Assembly (NCBI GenBank): GCA_050299335.1
Contig: JBNKVT010000002.1
Coordinates: 1 to 64,000 of the forward strand
DNA from: JBNKVT01 sp050299335
Lineage (GTDB): Bacteria > Pseudomonadota > Alphaproteobacteria > Rhodobacterales > Rhodobacteraceae
DNA: 64,000 nucleotides
Reading direction: 5' to 3'
Position numbers and translations under genes: made by a program. Positions 19,190 to 27,430 of the stretch are shown piece by piece (positions within the stretch are counted from its first letter, which is position 1; every line of letters starts with the position of its first letter). The notes below the pieces were generated by a model, which saw nothing but the letters and a program-made list of their open reading frames with translations, was not told the DNA's origin and did not search any database.

Positions 19190-19878
19190 GGGCTTTCGGC
19201 CTCCGGCTGGGCGGTTCCGGCGGCGATGCGGGCCTTGTGTTCCTCGGCGATGCGGGCGGCGAGGTAGCGGCCGGGCTCGTCTTCGAGGGTGGCCAGCCAG
19301 CGGTCATTGGCGGCGACGAACTGGGCGTCGAAGACGCGAGAGACACCTTGCTGTTCGCTCGACAGGATCAAGGGGATGCCGAGATTGGTCGAGGTGTTGG
19401 TGGCGTCCGAGCCAGTGCCCTGTGCGCGGCCCTGGCCCTGGCCGACTTCGGCCTCAGCAGTGATGTCAGTATCCTTTTCCTCGGTAATCAGCGGCCCGTT
19501 CAGTTCGAATTCGACCCCGGCGTAGAAGGATTTGACCAGTTCGAAATTGTCGATGGCTTCGGTGTCGTCGGGATTCTGGGCGATTGCGATGTCCCAGGAT
19601 TCCATCGCCGATGCGTAGTTCCCTGCCAGCGCATGGGCGTTGCCGAGATTGTAGGAAAACTCTGCTCCCGCTTGCGTGAAGGCTTCGACGGCTGCGTCGT
19701 AGTCGCCCGCCCGATACAACGCGGTGCCCTTCCATTCCGGCGTGTCGAGCAGCGGCACAGCCAGCCTCGGCATCCCCAGTTCCAGCGCCAGCCGACCGAA
19801 GGGGGCGGTGCCGCCCATCAGGAAAGCCAGACCGGCGAGGCCGGCGATCAGGGCGGGGGTGGTGGCGCGGTGCATCAT
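19183..19878 (-). CDS. TPR-containing membrane-anchored protein (BatC-like)
   Basis: Encodes 231 residues. An N-terminal signal or anchor helix (ALIAGLAGLAFLMGG) is followed by two or three tetratricopeptide repeats, seen in YRAGDYDAAVEAFTQAG, YNLGNAHALAGNYASAMES and the NPDDTEAIDNFELVK block. A low-complexity acidic linker precedes a conserved WLATLEDEPGRYLAARI end. It begins with an ATGA overlap with the upstream VWA gene and overlaps the BatD gene. TPRs suggest it bridges the VWA proteins in one membrane assembly. BatC is the equivalent name in Bacteroides; orthology is judged from gene order and architecture, not alignment. Confidence 0.78.
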   Translation of the reverse strand: MMHRATTPALIAGLAGLAFLMGGTAPFGRLALELGMPRLAVPLLDTPEWKGTALYRAGDYDAAVEAFTQAGAEFSYNLGNAHALAGNYASAMESWDIAIAQNPDDTEAIDNFELVKSFYAGVEFELNGPLITEEKDTDITAEAEVGQGQGRAQGTGSDATNTSTNLGIPLILSSEQQGVSRVFDAQFVAANDRWLATLEDEPGRYLAARIAEEHKARIAAGTAQPEAESPW

Positions 19879-20786
19879 GCGACCCTCCGGAACATCAGGA
19901 GGACCGGGAAGAGGGCGAGAAGCAGCAGAAACCGACCGTAGTCGCGCCAGATGAGGACGGCGAAATCGGTGCTTTCGAGGCGCGTGGCGAGGCCGCTGCC
20001 AATCAGGCTGGCGACCGGGACCGGGTTGCGGGCCTGAACCGCGATGCCGCCGCCGATCTCGGCCAATGCGGTGAGGGCGACAGGGTCCGGGGCCTCGCCA
20101 GCGCCCGGGATATAGACGGTCGAGAGACGAGCGCCTTTCGCGCGGATGGCGGTGGCGAGGCGGGAGGTCTCCCCACTGAGGCCCTCGCCATCGCTGACCA
20201 GCACCACGTCCCCGGCGACGATCTCGGCATCGGCGAGAATCTGGGCGGCCATCGCCAGCCCCAGCGCCGGGCGGCTGCCCTTGTCGGGGATGATGCCTTC
20301 GGTGAGGAAAGACACCGTGGTCCCGAAGACCCGTGCGTCGGTGGTCAGGGGCGAGGCGAGATAGGCGTCCCCGGCATAGGCGACAAGCGCCACCGGCTTC
20401 GACCCGGCGCGTTGGGCGATCAGGCGGACGGCGGTCATGGCGTCGAGCCAGGCGTCGCTTTGGGCGACGGAGTCGGAGACATCCATCACCAGCACCACCC
20501 CATCGAGATTGCGGAAGGAGGCTCCGTCGCGACGTTCCACGGCGGGGCCCGTAAGCGCGAGGGCGACCAGGACCATGGCGGCGGCCGGCAGAAGGTCGCG
20601 CTTCGCCTTGCCCTCGACGACGCGGCCCATGCGGGTGAAGGCGGCCATCAGGGCGGGGTCGACAGCGCGTTCCCAGCCCGACGAGGCGGAGGTTCGGCGC
20701 CAGGCGACGAAGACGATCAGGGCGATCACCGGCAGGGCGAGCAGCCAGAGCGGGCGGAGAAGGGCGAGGCCGAAGAGCTCGATCAT
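19875..20786 (-). CDS. VWA-domain membrane protein (BatB-like)
   Basis: Encodes 303 residues. Two N-terminal transmembrane helices (WLLALPVIALIVFVAWRR and a second near residue 60) flank a von Willebrand A domain starting at about residue 85. Its metal-binding loop reads VMDVSDSVAQ in place of the usual DxSxS-M, with a VSDGEGLSG strand for the third ligand. A last transmembrane helix is at FLLLLALFPVLLMF. Start at 20786 is chosen because it forms an ATGA overlap with the preceding gene; a longer frame adds a non-membrane basic leader. It pairs with the next VWA gene, as BatA and BatB do. Confidence 0.82.
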   Translation of the reverse strand: MIELFGLALLRPLWLLALPVIALIVFVAWRRTSASSGWERAVDPALMAAFTRMGRVVEGKAKRDLLPAAAMVLVALALTGPAVERRDGASFRNLDGVVLVMDVSDSVAQSDAWLDAMTAVRLIAQRAGSKPVALVAYAGDAYLASPLTTDARVFGTTVSFLTEGIIPDKGSRPALGLAMAAQILADAEIVAGDVVLVSDGEGLSGETSRLATAIRAKGARLSTVYIPGAGEAPDPVALTALAEIGGGIAVQARNPVPVASLIGSGLATRLESTDFAVLIWRDYGRFLLLLALFPVLLMFRRVA

Positions 20787-21775
20787 GCGAGTTCTCCTTG
20801 CAACTGGGCCTGTTTGCGGCGCAGGCGGGGCTCGAAGCCCAATTGCCGGGCGGCAAGCAGGAACAGGGCGAGAAGAGCAGGCCAGACCCAAAGCTCGGCG
20901 TAAACCTCAGCGGCGGTGCCTTCGGCGGTGGTGGCTTCCAGCCGGTCGAGATCCTCGGTAACCGCGATCAGGTCCTCGGTGGTCTTCACCCGGAATGTCT
21001 GCCCACCCGAGATGTCGGCAATGGCTTTCAGGGTCACCGTATCGACCACGTCCCGCTCGTCGCCTGCATTGGTCACGTCGCGCGGACCCATGGCAATGGT
21101 GTGGACCCTCACACCCTTCTCGCGGGCAAGGCGGGCGGCGTCGCGGGGGGTGGCGGCACCCGAGTTGTTGCCGCCGTCGGACAGGAGGACAACGACCTTG
21201 GAGGCGGCCTCGGAGGCGTCGAGGCGTTTCAAAGACAGGCCGAGCGCATCGGAAATCGAAGTGGCCCGGCCCGACAGGCCGATGGTGGCCTCGTTGATGG
21301 CTTGGGCCACGGCCTCGGTGTCGAAAGTGAAGGGGGTGGCGTAGTAGGCTTTGGAGCCGAAGATCACCAGCGCCACCCGATCACCGGCGCGGCGACGGGC
21401 AAACTCGGACCCGACATGTTTGACGGCGTCTAGGCGGGAGACCACGCGGTCGTCGATATAGAAATCTTCCTCGACCATGGAACCGGACAGATCCAGCGCA
21501 ATGACGATATCGCGCCCCGAGGTGGGCAATGCCGGGGTCGGGACGATCAGGCGCGGGCCGGTGAGGGCGAGGATCAGGAAAAGCCAGATCAGCGCCGGAA
21601 GCCCCAGTTTCAGGGCGATGCTTTCCCCGGCGCGGGCGCGGCCCAAGAGGCGCTCGCCGATGACGCCGGGGATGCGCAAGGCCCCACCGGTGCGGGTGAC
21701 GGGCGGGGCGAAGCGCAGGACCAGATAGGGCAGCGGCAGGAGGATCAGGAACCAGGGATCGGCCAGCGAAATCAT
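20783..21775 (-). CDS. VWA-domain membrane protein (BatA-like)
   Basis: Encodes 330 residues. Two transmembrane helices lie before residue 80 (FLILLPLPYLVLRF, then LIWLFLILALTGPRL). The VWA domain has a canonical MIDAS, VIALDLSGSMVEEDF, plus the AIND-like NEATIGLSGRATSISDALG and VVLLSDGGNNSGAAT motifs. One C-terminal helix (WVWPALLALFLLAARQL) ends it. VWA domains bind protein partners through a divalent metal. Its start overlaps the end of the DUF4381 gene by four bases, and its end overlaps the second VWA gene. MoxR ATPases commonly act as chaperones on such VWA proteins, so the operon probably encodes one complex. Confidence 0.88.
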   Translation of the reverse strand: MISLADPWFLILLPLPYLVLRFAPPVTRTGGALRIPGVIGERLLGRARAGESIALKLGLPALIWLFLILALTGPRLIVPTPALPTSGRDIVIALDLSGSMVEEDFYIDDRVVSRLDAVKHVGSEFARRRAGDRVALVIFGSKAYYATPFTFDTEAVAQAINEATIGLSGRATSISDALGLSLKRLDASEAASKVVVLLSDGGNNSGAATPRDAARLAREKGVRVHTIAMGPRDVTNAGDERDVVDTVTLKAIADISGGQTFRVKTTEDLIAVTEDLDRLEATTAEGTAAEVYAELWVWPALLALFLLAARQLGFEPRLRRKQAQLQGELA

Positions 21776-22188
21776 GCGCGCTCCAGCCGTTTCAGGGCCG
21801 GGATGGCGGCGTTGTGAAGGGCCTCGACATCCACCTCGACCTCGCGGGTGTAAAGCGAGACGTCGAGGGCCTGACGCATGCCCGTTTCGCCGATCTCGGC
21901 CAGCCAGTCGCGGCCCTTGGCGGCGCTCTGCATCACGCTGGCGATGACAGCGAGGCGTTCCTGCGGCGGCAGGTCGCGGGCGGCTTCGAGGATCGGAAGG
22001 GCCGAACGGGAGCCACGGTCGACGCGGGTGGTCAGAAGCCCGATCAGCCCGGTCAGCCCCCAGGCGATCAGAAGACCAAGTGCGAAGGCGGCGGCGATGT
22101 CGGCCCAGATGCCGCCCGAGGCCTCCAGCGGCAGGCGGATGTCGTGAAGGCTTTCAAGGATCTCGGCGATTTCAGCGTCCTCGTTCAT
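21772..22188 (-). CDS. DUF4381 domain protein
   Basis: Encodes 138 residues with one transmembrane helix near residues 30-52 (AAAFALGLLIAWGLTGLIG). It is preceded by an N-terminal segment LESLHDIRLPLEASGG that is typical of DUF4381, and the soluble helical part contains LPPQERLAVIASVMQSA. It overlaps the DUF58 gene by 17 bases and the VWA gene by four. The role is unknown; conserved position between DUF58 and VWA genes suggests a structural membrane partner in the complex. Confidence 0.82.
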   Translation of the reverse strand: MNEDAEIAEILESLHDIRLPLEASGGIWADIAAAFALGLLIAWGLTGLIGLLTTRVDRGSRSALPILEAARDLPPQERLAVIASVMQSAAKGRDWLAEIGETGMRQALDVSLYTREVEVDVEALHNAAIPALKRLERA

Positions 22189-23092
22189 CGAAGACCTCCA
22201 GCATGCCGATCATCTCGGACGGGTGTTTCGAGGCGTCCAGCACCACCGACGGGATACCGATCTTCCCCAACCGTTCCATGCGCTTGACCCCGGCGGGTTC
22301 GACGGAACGCGCATTGAGTGTGGCCGAGTGGCGGCCCGTATCATCCTCGAACAGGTAGTTGCCCGAGGGCGCGGAAGTCTCGAAGGCGTCGGTGACCAGA
22401 AGCACGTTCAGATCGGCGCGGTGGTTAAGCGCCGAGGCCATGTCGGTGAAACCCTCGCCCGGCTGGTCGAGCCCGGTGGCGAGATAGACCGACGCCCCGG
22501 CGGGGGCCACGCGCGCGGCCATTTCGAGGGGCTCGGAGAGGCTGACCATGGGTTGCGACCCGGTGGCGGCAGCCTCCAGCGCCGCGCGATGCGCCTGAAC
22601 CAGTCCGCCGATCACGTTGACCATGCCCCGCTCGCGGCCTCGGGCGGGAACCAGCACCGGCTCGCCGCCAAAGGCGATGAGGCCGACGCGACCCCCGGCC
22701 TCGACGACACGCCAGCCGATGAGGCAAAGCGCCTCGGCGGCAGCGACGGAGCGGAAGGCACGGCGGGTACCCCATAGCATGTCGGACCGGAAATCGGCAC
22801 AGAGTATCGCGGTGCGATCACGTTCATCCTGAAAGGTGCGGACATGCAGGTTGCCGGTCCGCGCGGTTGTGTTGCGGTCGATATGGCGGATATCGTCGCC
22901 ATGGGTATAGGCGCGGATCTCGGCGGTCTCGAGCCCCCGCCCCCGCTTGCGCGACACGAAGCCGCCCGGCAGGTTGGTCGGCGAGACGCGGGCCCCGTGC
23001 TGGCGGCGCGACAGGTGGCGAAGGGCGATCAGCGCCTCGGCATCAACGGCGATGCCGGGTTGGGAGAGGGGATCGGCGGTCTCGAGGCTCAC
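22172..23092 (-). CDS. DUF58-family protein
   Basis: Encodes 306 residues from a GTG at 23092. The DUF58 signature is LETAEIRAYTHGDDIRHID, with NTTARTGNLHVRTFQDER; further on is a VWA-like fold with ILCADFRSDMLWGTRRAF. Unlike many family members it has no N-terminal membrane helices. The start follows the moxR stop by about ten bases. A frame extending into moxR exists, but those residues are an out-of-phase reading of moxR. DUF58 proteins are regular partners of MoxR ATPases. A role in assembly or activation of the downstream VWA proteins is the usual proposal. Confidence 0.88.
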   Translation of the reverse strand: MSLETADPLSQPGIAVDAEALIALRHLSRRQHGARVSPTNLPGGFVSRKRGRGLETAEIRAYTHGDDIRHIDRNTTARTGNLHVRTFQDERDRTAILCADFRSDMLWGTRRAFRSVAAAEALCLIGWRVVEAGGRVGLIAFGGEPVLVPARGRERGMVNVIGGLVQAHRAALEAAATGSQPMVSLSEPLEMAARVAPAGASVYLATGLDQPGEGFTDMASALNHRADLNVLLVTDAFETSAPSGNYLFEDDTGRHSATLNARSVEPAGVKRMERLGKIGIPSVVLDASKHPSEMIGMLEVFDERGR

Positions 23093-23102
23093 GAAAGGGC
23101 TC

Positions 23103-24077
23103 TCACAGCGGTTCGACCTGATCCAGCATCTTGCGGACCAGGTTGCGCGGGGTTTCGCCCTCGGCGGTGGCACGCCAAGCCAGCACCATCCGATGCGCCA
23201 GCGCGTCCTCAGCCATGGCGGCAACATCGGTGGGCGTGGCGTAGTCACGGCCATCGAGCCAGGCGCGGGCCTTGGCGGTGGCGGCCAGCGCCAGCGAGCC
23301 ACGTGGCGAAATCGGGTATTCGATGGCGCGTGCGATATCGGGAGCGATCTCCGTCGAGCGGGTGGCGGTGACCAGGCGCACGATATAGTCCCGGAGCGCC
23401 GGGGAAAGATGGGTGTTCATCGCCTCGTGACGGGCGGCCAGCACCTCGTCGGCGGAAACCCGGCGCGGGGTTTTGGGAATGGCGTCGTGGCTTTCCTCTT
23501 CCACCAGATCGAGAATTTCCCGCTCGCGCTCAGCGTCGGGCAGGCCAACGACGGCATGGATCAGGAACCGGTCGAGCTGGGCCTCGGGCAGCGGGAAAGT
23601 GCCTTCATGCTCGATGGGGTTCTGTGTGGCGACGACGAGGAACGGCTCGGGCAGCTTGTAGGTGACACCGCCTGCGGTCACCTGGTTCTCGGCCATGGCT
23701 TCCAGAAGGGCCGACTGGACCTTAGGCGGGGCACGGTTGATCTCGTCGACGAGGACGAGGGAGTGGAAGACCGGGCCCTTGACGAATTCGAATTCACCGC
23801 GATCAGGGCGGAAGACCGGGGTGCCGGTGAGATCGGCGGGCATCAGGTCGGGGGTGCATTGCACACGGGCGAAAGAACTGTCGAGCCCGTCGGCGAGGCG
23901 CTTGACGGCGCGGGTCTTGGCCAGGCCCGGGGGCCCCTCGACCAGCAGATGACCGCCGGTCAGAAGGCCGATCAGCAGGCGATCGACCAGCGCCTCGTGC
24001 CCGATCAGGCCCTCGGCCATGTAATCCTTCAGCGAAATGAAATGCGCGCGGGCATCGGCGACGGCGGCACTGGTCAT
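23103..24077 (-). CDS. MoxR-type AAA+ ATPase
   Basis: Encodes 324 residues. The AAA_3 core has Walker A GPPGLAKTRAV near residue 48, Walker B LVLVDEINRAPPKVQSALLE, sensor-1 region LVVATQNPIEHEGTFPLPEAQLDRF and the C-terminal lid with AIEYPISPRGSLALAATAKA. MoxR ATPases remodel or load cofactors into VWA-containing complexes, first shown for methanol dehydrogenase. First gene of the leftward operon; the ribosome site GGGAGAGAA precedes the ATG. The region immediately upstream (24078-24147) is a short gap after the ABC permease gene, which runs the same way, so readthrough from that gene is possible. Confidence 0.93.
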   Translation of the reverse strand: MTSAAVADARAHFISLKDYMAEGLIGHEALVDRLLIGLLTGGHLLVEGPPGLAKTRAVKRLADGLDSSFARVQCTPDLMPADLTGTPVFRPDRGEFEFVKGPVFHSLVLVDEINRAPPKVQSALLEAMAENQVTAGGVTYKLPEPFLVVATQNPIEHEGTFPLPEAQLDRFLIHAVVGLPDAEREREILDLVEEESHDAIPKTPRRVSADEVLAARHEAMNTHLSPALRDYIVRLVTATRSTEIAPDIARAIEYPISPRGSLALAATAKARAWLDGRDYATPTDVAAMAEDALAHRMVLAWRATAEGETPRNLVRKMLDQVEPL

Positions 24078-24147
24078 GCGATTCTCTCCCGGGCTTTCGG
24101 AGATGCTTGCAACAGTCTCGCTATCTGAGAAGAAAATGCGCCGTCAA

Positions 24148-24960
24148 TTAGCCTTTCCGACGACCGATCAGACCCTTGGAGGGGTCGTATGCATAGATGG
24201 CAGCGCCCATGAAGAAGATCGTGCAGCCGATAACGACGGCCAGCGCCAGAAAGTTGACATGGCCATAAAGGGCGAAGCGGACCAGTTCCACGGCCCAGGT
24301 GAAGGGGTTGGCGGCACAGATATCGTGCAGCAGCACGGAGGATTCGCGCATGCGCCAGAGCGGGTAGAGGGCGGAGGAGGCGAAGAACATCGGGAAGATG
24401 ACAAAATTCATCACCCCGGCGAAATTCTCGAGCTGGCGGATGGTCGAGGACAGGAACAGGCCCATCGAACCCAGCATCATCCCCGACAGGATGAGGGCCG
24501 GAAGGGCGGTGAGGTAGCCCCAGACCGGCGGGCGGACGTCCCAGAACCAGGCGATGGCGAGGAAGGCATAGACCTGGACGATGGAGACGGCGACGCCGGC
24601 CATCAGCTTTGAGGCCAGCAGGAACCAGCGGGGATAGGGGCTGACGAGGAGGGTGCGCATGGCCCCGGTCTCGCGGTCGTAGACCATCGACAGCGAGGAT
24701 TGCATACCGTTGAACAGCTGGATCATCGCGGCAAGGCCGGGGGTGACGTAGACTTCGTAGAGAATATAGGTCTCGTAGGGCTCGGTGATCGAGATGCCGA
24801 GGACGGAGCGGAAGCCGGCGGCGAAGATGAACAGCCAGACGAGAGGGCGGACGAGGGCTGAGAGGAAGCGCTCGCGCTGCTTGGTGAAGCGCAGGGCCTC
24901 GCGCCAGACAATGCCGCGGAAGGCGTTAAGGCGACCGGACCAGGTGAGGCGGTCAGGCAT
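24148..24960 (-). CDS. ABC-2 type permease of PQQ-associated transporter
   Basis: Encodes 270 residues with six predicted transmembrane helices and the ABC-2 membrane domain. Cues are GIVWREALRFTKQRERFLSA at the start, YVTPGLAAMIQLFNG, MVYDRETGAMRTLLVSP (the conserved cytoplasmic loop) and NPFTWAVELVRFALYG near the end. Such permeases are normally exporters. It lies at the end of a leftward cluster with a binding protein, beta-propeller and ATPase that matches the PedABC / PQQ-dependent alcohol-oxidation ABC set. ATG 24960 is favoured because the in-frame upstream residues are an artefact of the repeat region. The 318-base gap to the ATPase gene is filled by palindromes. Confidence 0.85.
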   Translation of the reverse strand: MPDRLTWSGRLNAFRGIVWREALRFTKQRERFLSALVRPLVWLFIFAAGFRSVLGISITEPYETYILYEVYVTPGLAAMIQLFNGMQSSLSMVYDRETGAMRTLLVSPYPRWFLLASKLMAGVAVSIVQVYAFLAIAWFWDVRPPVWGYLTALPALILSGMMLGSMGLFLSSTIRQLENFAGVMNFVIFPMFFASSALYPLWRMRESSVLLHDICAANPFTWAVELVRFALYGHVNFLALAVVIGCTIFFMGAAIYAYDPSKGLIGRRKG

Positions 24961-25008
24961 GGGGGCCTCGCGGAGACAGGGTTTCGCCGCGCTGCGCGCG
25001 CCGACACG

Positions 25009-25260
25009 GTGGGGGGGGCGCTGCCCCCCCCACACCCCCCCCGAGGTATTTTAAAGAAGGAGTAACCATTAAGTGCCAGTACTGAAATGCGGTACAGGCG
25101 GAGGCGCCGATGACCGCAGAAGGAGAAGGCGTCCTGTGCCGGAAACGGACAGGACGTCTTTTTCTTTCGCCTTCTTCTTCTTTCAAATACCTCCGCCGGA
25201 GGCACGGCTCGTTTTGTTCCGGAGGAACACAACGAGGTAAAAGTCTTGCGCCGAAGGCGC
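25009..25260. repeat. Palindrome-rich repeat block between permease and ATPase genes
   Basis: Four structures in order. GTGGGGGGGGC / GCCCCCCCCAC (25009-25033, loop GCT). GAGGTATTTTAAAGAAGGAG (25043-25062) matched in reverse by 25174-25193 with two mismatches. A 13-base hairpin 25208-25236 with one mismatch and loop GGA. GCGCC/GGCGC at 25248-25260. The GAGGTATTT-AAAGAAG core recurs at 43692-43749, also as an inverted pair next to a G-run palindrome, so this is a dispersed repeat family. Effects on transcription between the two ABC genes are likely but untested. Confidence 0.8.
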
Positions 25261-25278
25261 TCCGTGCGGTGGCTGAAA

Positions 25279-26013
25279 TCATAGCAGGGCTTCCTCGGGG
25301 ACACCGGTCAGGTCGAGGAAAGTATCGCTCAGGCTCCTGGCTCCCGCAATCTCGGCAGCGGTACCGGTTTTCAGGACCTGGCCCTTGTGGAGGATGACGA
25401 CGCTGTCGGCGGGCTCGATTTCGTCGAAGATATGGGTGGCCCATAGGGCGGCGATGCCTTCCGTCTCGATCAAGACGCGAACGAGCTGAGTGACCTCGAT
25501 GCGGGTCTTCACGTCAAGCCCGACCGTAGCTTCGTCCAGCAATAGCAGTTTCGGGCGGTGGATCAGGGCGCGGGCGATCTCGGCGCGACGGGTCTGGCCG
25601 CCGGAGAGCGCGGTAATGCGGTCGTCGATGCGGTCAGTAAGTCCGACGAGGGCGAGGACCTCGGGCACCCGGGCGCGGGTTTCGGCGCGGGACATGCCTT
25701 GCAGGGCGGCGTGATAGGAGAGGTTCTGGCGCACCGTCAGGTCGCGGTCCAGCGCGCGGCTCTGGAAGACCACGCCAAGCCGGGCCAGCGCCGGGCCGGG
25801 ATTGCGGCGGACGTCGTGGCCGCCGACAAGGATTTCGCCCGAGATATTGTCATAGAGCCGCGTGATCAGCGAAAACAGCGTCGTCTTGCCTGCCCCATTG
25901 ATGCCAAGCAACGCCGTGAAACTGCCCTCGGGGACGTGTATCGACACGTCGTCGAGGGCCTTCACCTTGCCGAAACTGTGGCTGACACCGGAAATTTCTA
26001 GCGCGTTGGTCAC
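25279..26013 (-). CDS. ABC transporter ATPase of PQQ-associated transporter
   Basis: Encodes 244 residues. Walker A is LLGINGAGKTTLF, the signature is ITALSGGQTRRAEIARAL, Walker B is LLLLDEATVGLDV and the H-loop is ALWATHIFDEIE. The sequence SFTALLGINGAGK with a short ATPase of this size is typical of DrrA/ABC-2 exporters. It corresponds to the ATP-binding subunit seen in PQQ-dependent alcohol dehydrogenase-associated clusters. Its end faces the repeat block; its start overlaps the end of the small secreted-protein gene by four bases, which ties it to the upstream genes. Confidence 0.9.
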   Translation of the reverse strand: MTNALEISGVSHSFGKVKALDDVSIHVPEGSFTALLGINGAGKTTLFSLITRLYDNISGEILVGGHDVRRNPGPALARLGVVFQSRALDRDLTVRQNLSYHAALQGMSRAETRARVPEVLALVGLTDRIDDRITALSGGQTRRAEIARALIHRPKLLLLDEATVGLDVKTRIEVTQLVRVLIETEGIAALWATHIFDEIEPADSVVILHKGQVLKTGTAAEIAGARSLSDTFLDLTGVPEEALL

Positions 26014-26441
26014 TGGATGATGAACACCGCCCGCTGGGTCTCGCCGGTCGAGCCGGGGATGCGCAGCTCGTAGGTGCCGGGGACGATGGCAATGAAGGAC
26101 ATCTCCGCTGTACCTTCGTCATCGAATTCCAGGCTGTGGATGCCCATGGGCCGGATTTCGATCTCGTTTATAACGATCTCGTCGATCCAGATCGCCCGGA
26201 AGAAATCGCCGCCCGACAGCGCCAGTTCGGCAGTGCCGTCCGAGACAATCTCGATCTCGTAATAGGTGCCGGATTTCAGCCTATAGGGCTCGGCGGCCAG
26301 CGGTTTGCCCGAGGAGAGCGTGATAGGTGCCAGGTCTTCGCTGTTGGTATTCGACAGGAGCCCGGCAAATCCGAGATCATGGGCAAGCACAGGGGCCGCG
26401 ATCAGGGCGGCGGCGAGCGCCAGGGTAGATTTCTTCAGCAT
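26010..26441 (-). CDS. Small secreted beta-rich protein of the PQQ/ABC cluster
   Basis: Encodes 143 residues. A signal peptide ending in APVLAHD is followed by a mature beta-sandwich-like protein with LKSGTYYEIEIVSDGTAEL, FFRAIWIDEIVINE and a final IVPGTYELRIPGS. The pattern resembles cupredoxin-like or DUF small periplasmic proteins, but no Cys-His copper ligand set is apparent. Neighbours (beta-propeller upstream, ATPase downstream with overlap) place it in the alcohol-oxidation ABC cluster. Its role is unknown. Confidence in the gene is high; confidence in function is low. Confidence 0.82.
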   Translation of the reverse strand: MLKKSTLALAAALIAAPVLAHDLGFAGLLSNTNSEDLAPITLSSGKPLAAEPYRLKSGTYYEIEIVSDGTAELALSGGDFFRAIWIDEIVINEIEIRPMGIHSLEFDDEGTAEMSFIAIVPGTYELRIPGSTGETQRAVFIIQ

Positions 26442-26458
26442 GTTTTCCCTCCCGGAAT

Positions 26459-27421
26459 TCAGTTTGGCGATACGACCACGCCCCAGGGCTGCTGGCCGAC
26501 CTGTATGGATTTGATCACCCTCTCCGCCTCGACATCGATCACCGAGATGTCGTTGGAGTTGCCGTTGGTGGTGTAGAGGAACTTTTCCTCCGGATCGAAG
26601 GCGAGCTGCCAGACGCGCTGGCCGACCAGCAGGTATTTCTCGACCTCGAACGTTTCGCCATCGATCAACGCCACGCGGTTGGCGGGGCCAAGGGCGACGA
26701 AGACCTTCTTGCCGTCAGCGGTGACGCGCACCCCGACCGGCTGCAGCGCTTCGGGGACGACATTCGGCACCTCGAAACTGATCTTCTTGATGATCTCGCC
26801 GTTTGACGGATCGATCACCGACACCGTACCGCCGATCTCGGCCGACACGAACAGCAGCGACCCATCGGCGGTGAACTGGGCAAAGCGGGGCCGCTGGTCG
26901 ACGAGCGTATTCTGGAAGATTTCGTAAGTCTCGGTGTTGATGAAATGCGCCATGTTGGTGGTCTCGGAGGTGTTGACCACCACCGAACCATCCGGCGATA
27001 TCCCCATCCCTTCGGGTTCCACGCCCACCGGGATTTCGGCGAGGATGGTGTGGGTCTGCGTATCGGTCACCGTGACCAGATTGTCATCCTCATTGGCGAT
27101 ATAGAGCGGGTTGCCGGAAGGGTGCAGGATGAACAGTTCCGGGTCGGGGCCCGAGGGCAGCGTGTGGGTTTCCTCAAGCGTCTCGGTGGAGAAAACCCGC
27201 ACCAGATCGTCGTCCGAGGCGCAGACATAAAGCTCCCTGCCGTCCGGGCTGATGGCGATCCCGCGCGGGCGCTGGCCGGCATTGATCGTGGCCGTCACCT
27301 CCAGCGTCTCGCTGTCAAGGACGGTGATGGTGTTGCCCTTCTCGTTCGAGACATAGATCGTATAGGCCCGGGCAGGCCCCGCGAGGGCGATCAGGGCGAC
27401 GGTGGCGCAGAGTTTCAGCAT
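26459..27421 (-). CDS. YVTN-type beta-propeller, PQQ-catabolism associated
   Basis: Encodes 320 residues. A signal peptide (MLKLCATVALIALAGPARA) starts the protein, which opens with YTIYVSNEKGNTITVLDSET. At least six repeats of about 40 residues follow, each with a (A/P)DG-x-x-(L/V)-(Y/F)-V pattern (PDGRELYVCASD, PSGNPLYIANED, ADGSLLFVSAE, ADGKKVFVALG, EEKFLYTTNGN). It matches the beta-propeller found beside PQQ-dependent alcohol dehydrogenases and their ABC set. The protein is periplasmic; it may bind or present a cofactor or substrate, but no catalytic residue set is known. It lies ten bases after the binding-protein gene. Confidence 0.9.
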   Translation of the reverse strand: MLKLCATVALIALAGPARAYTIYVSNEKGNTITVLDSETLEVTATINAGQRPRGIAISPDGRELYVCASDDDLVRVFSTETLEETHTLPSGPDPELFILHPSGNPLYIANEDDNLVTVTDTQTHTILAEIPVGVEPEGMGISPDGSVVVNTSETTNMAHFINTETYEIFQNTLVDQRPRFAQFTADGSLLFVSAEIGGTVSVIDPSNGEIIKKISFEVPNVVPEALQPVGVRVTADGKKVFVALGPANRVALIDGETFEVEKYLLVGQRVWQLAFDPEEKFLYTTNGNSNDISVIDVEAERVIKSIQVGQQPWGVVVSPN

Positions 27422-27430
27422 GGGGTCCCC

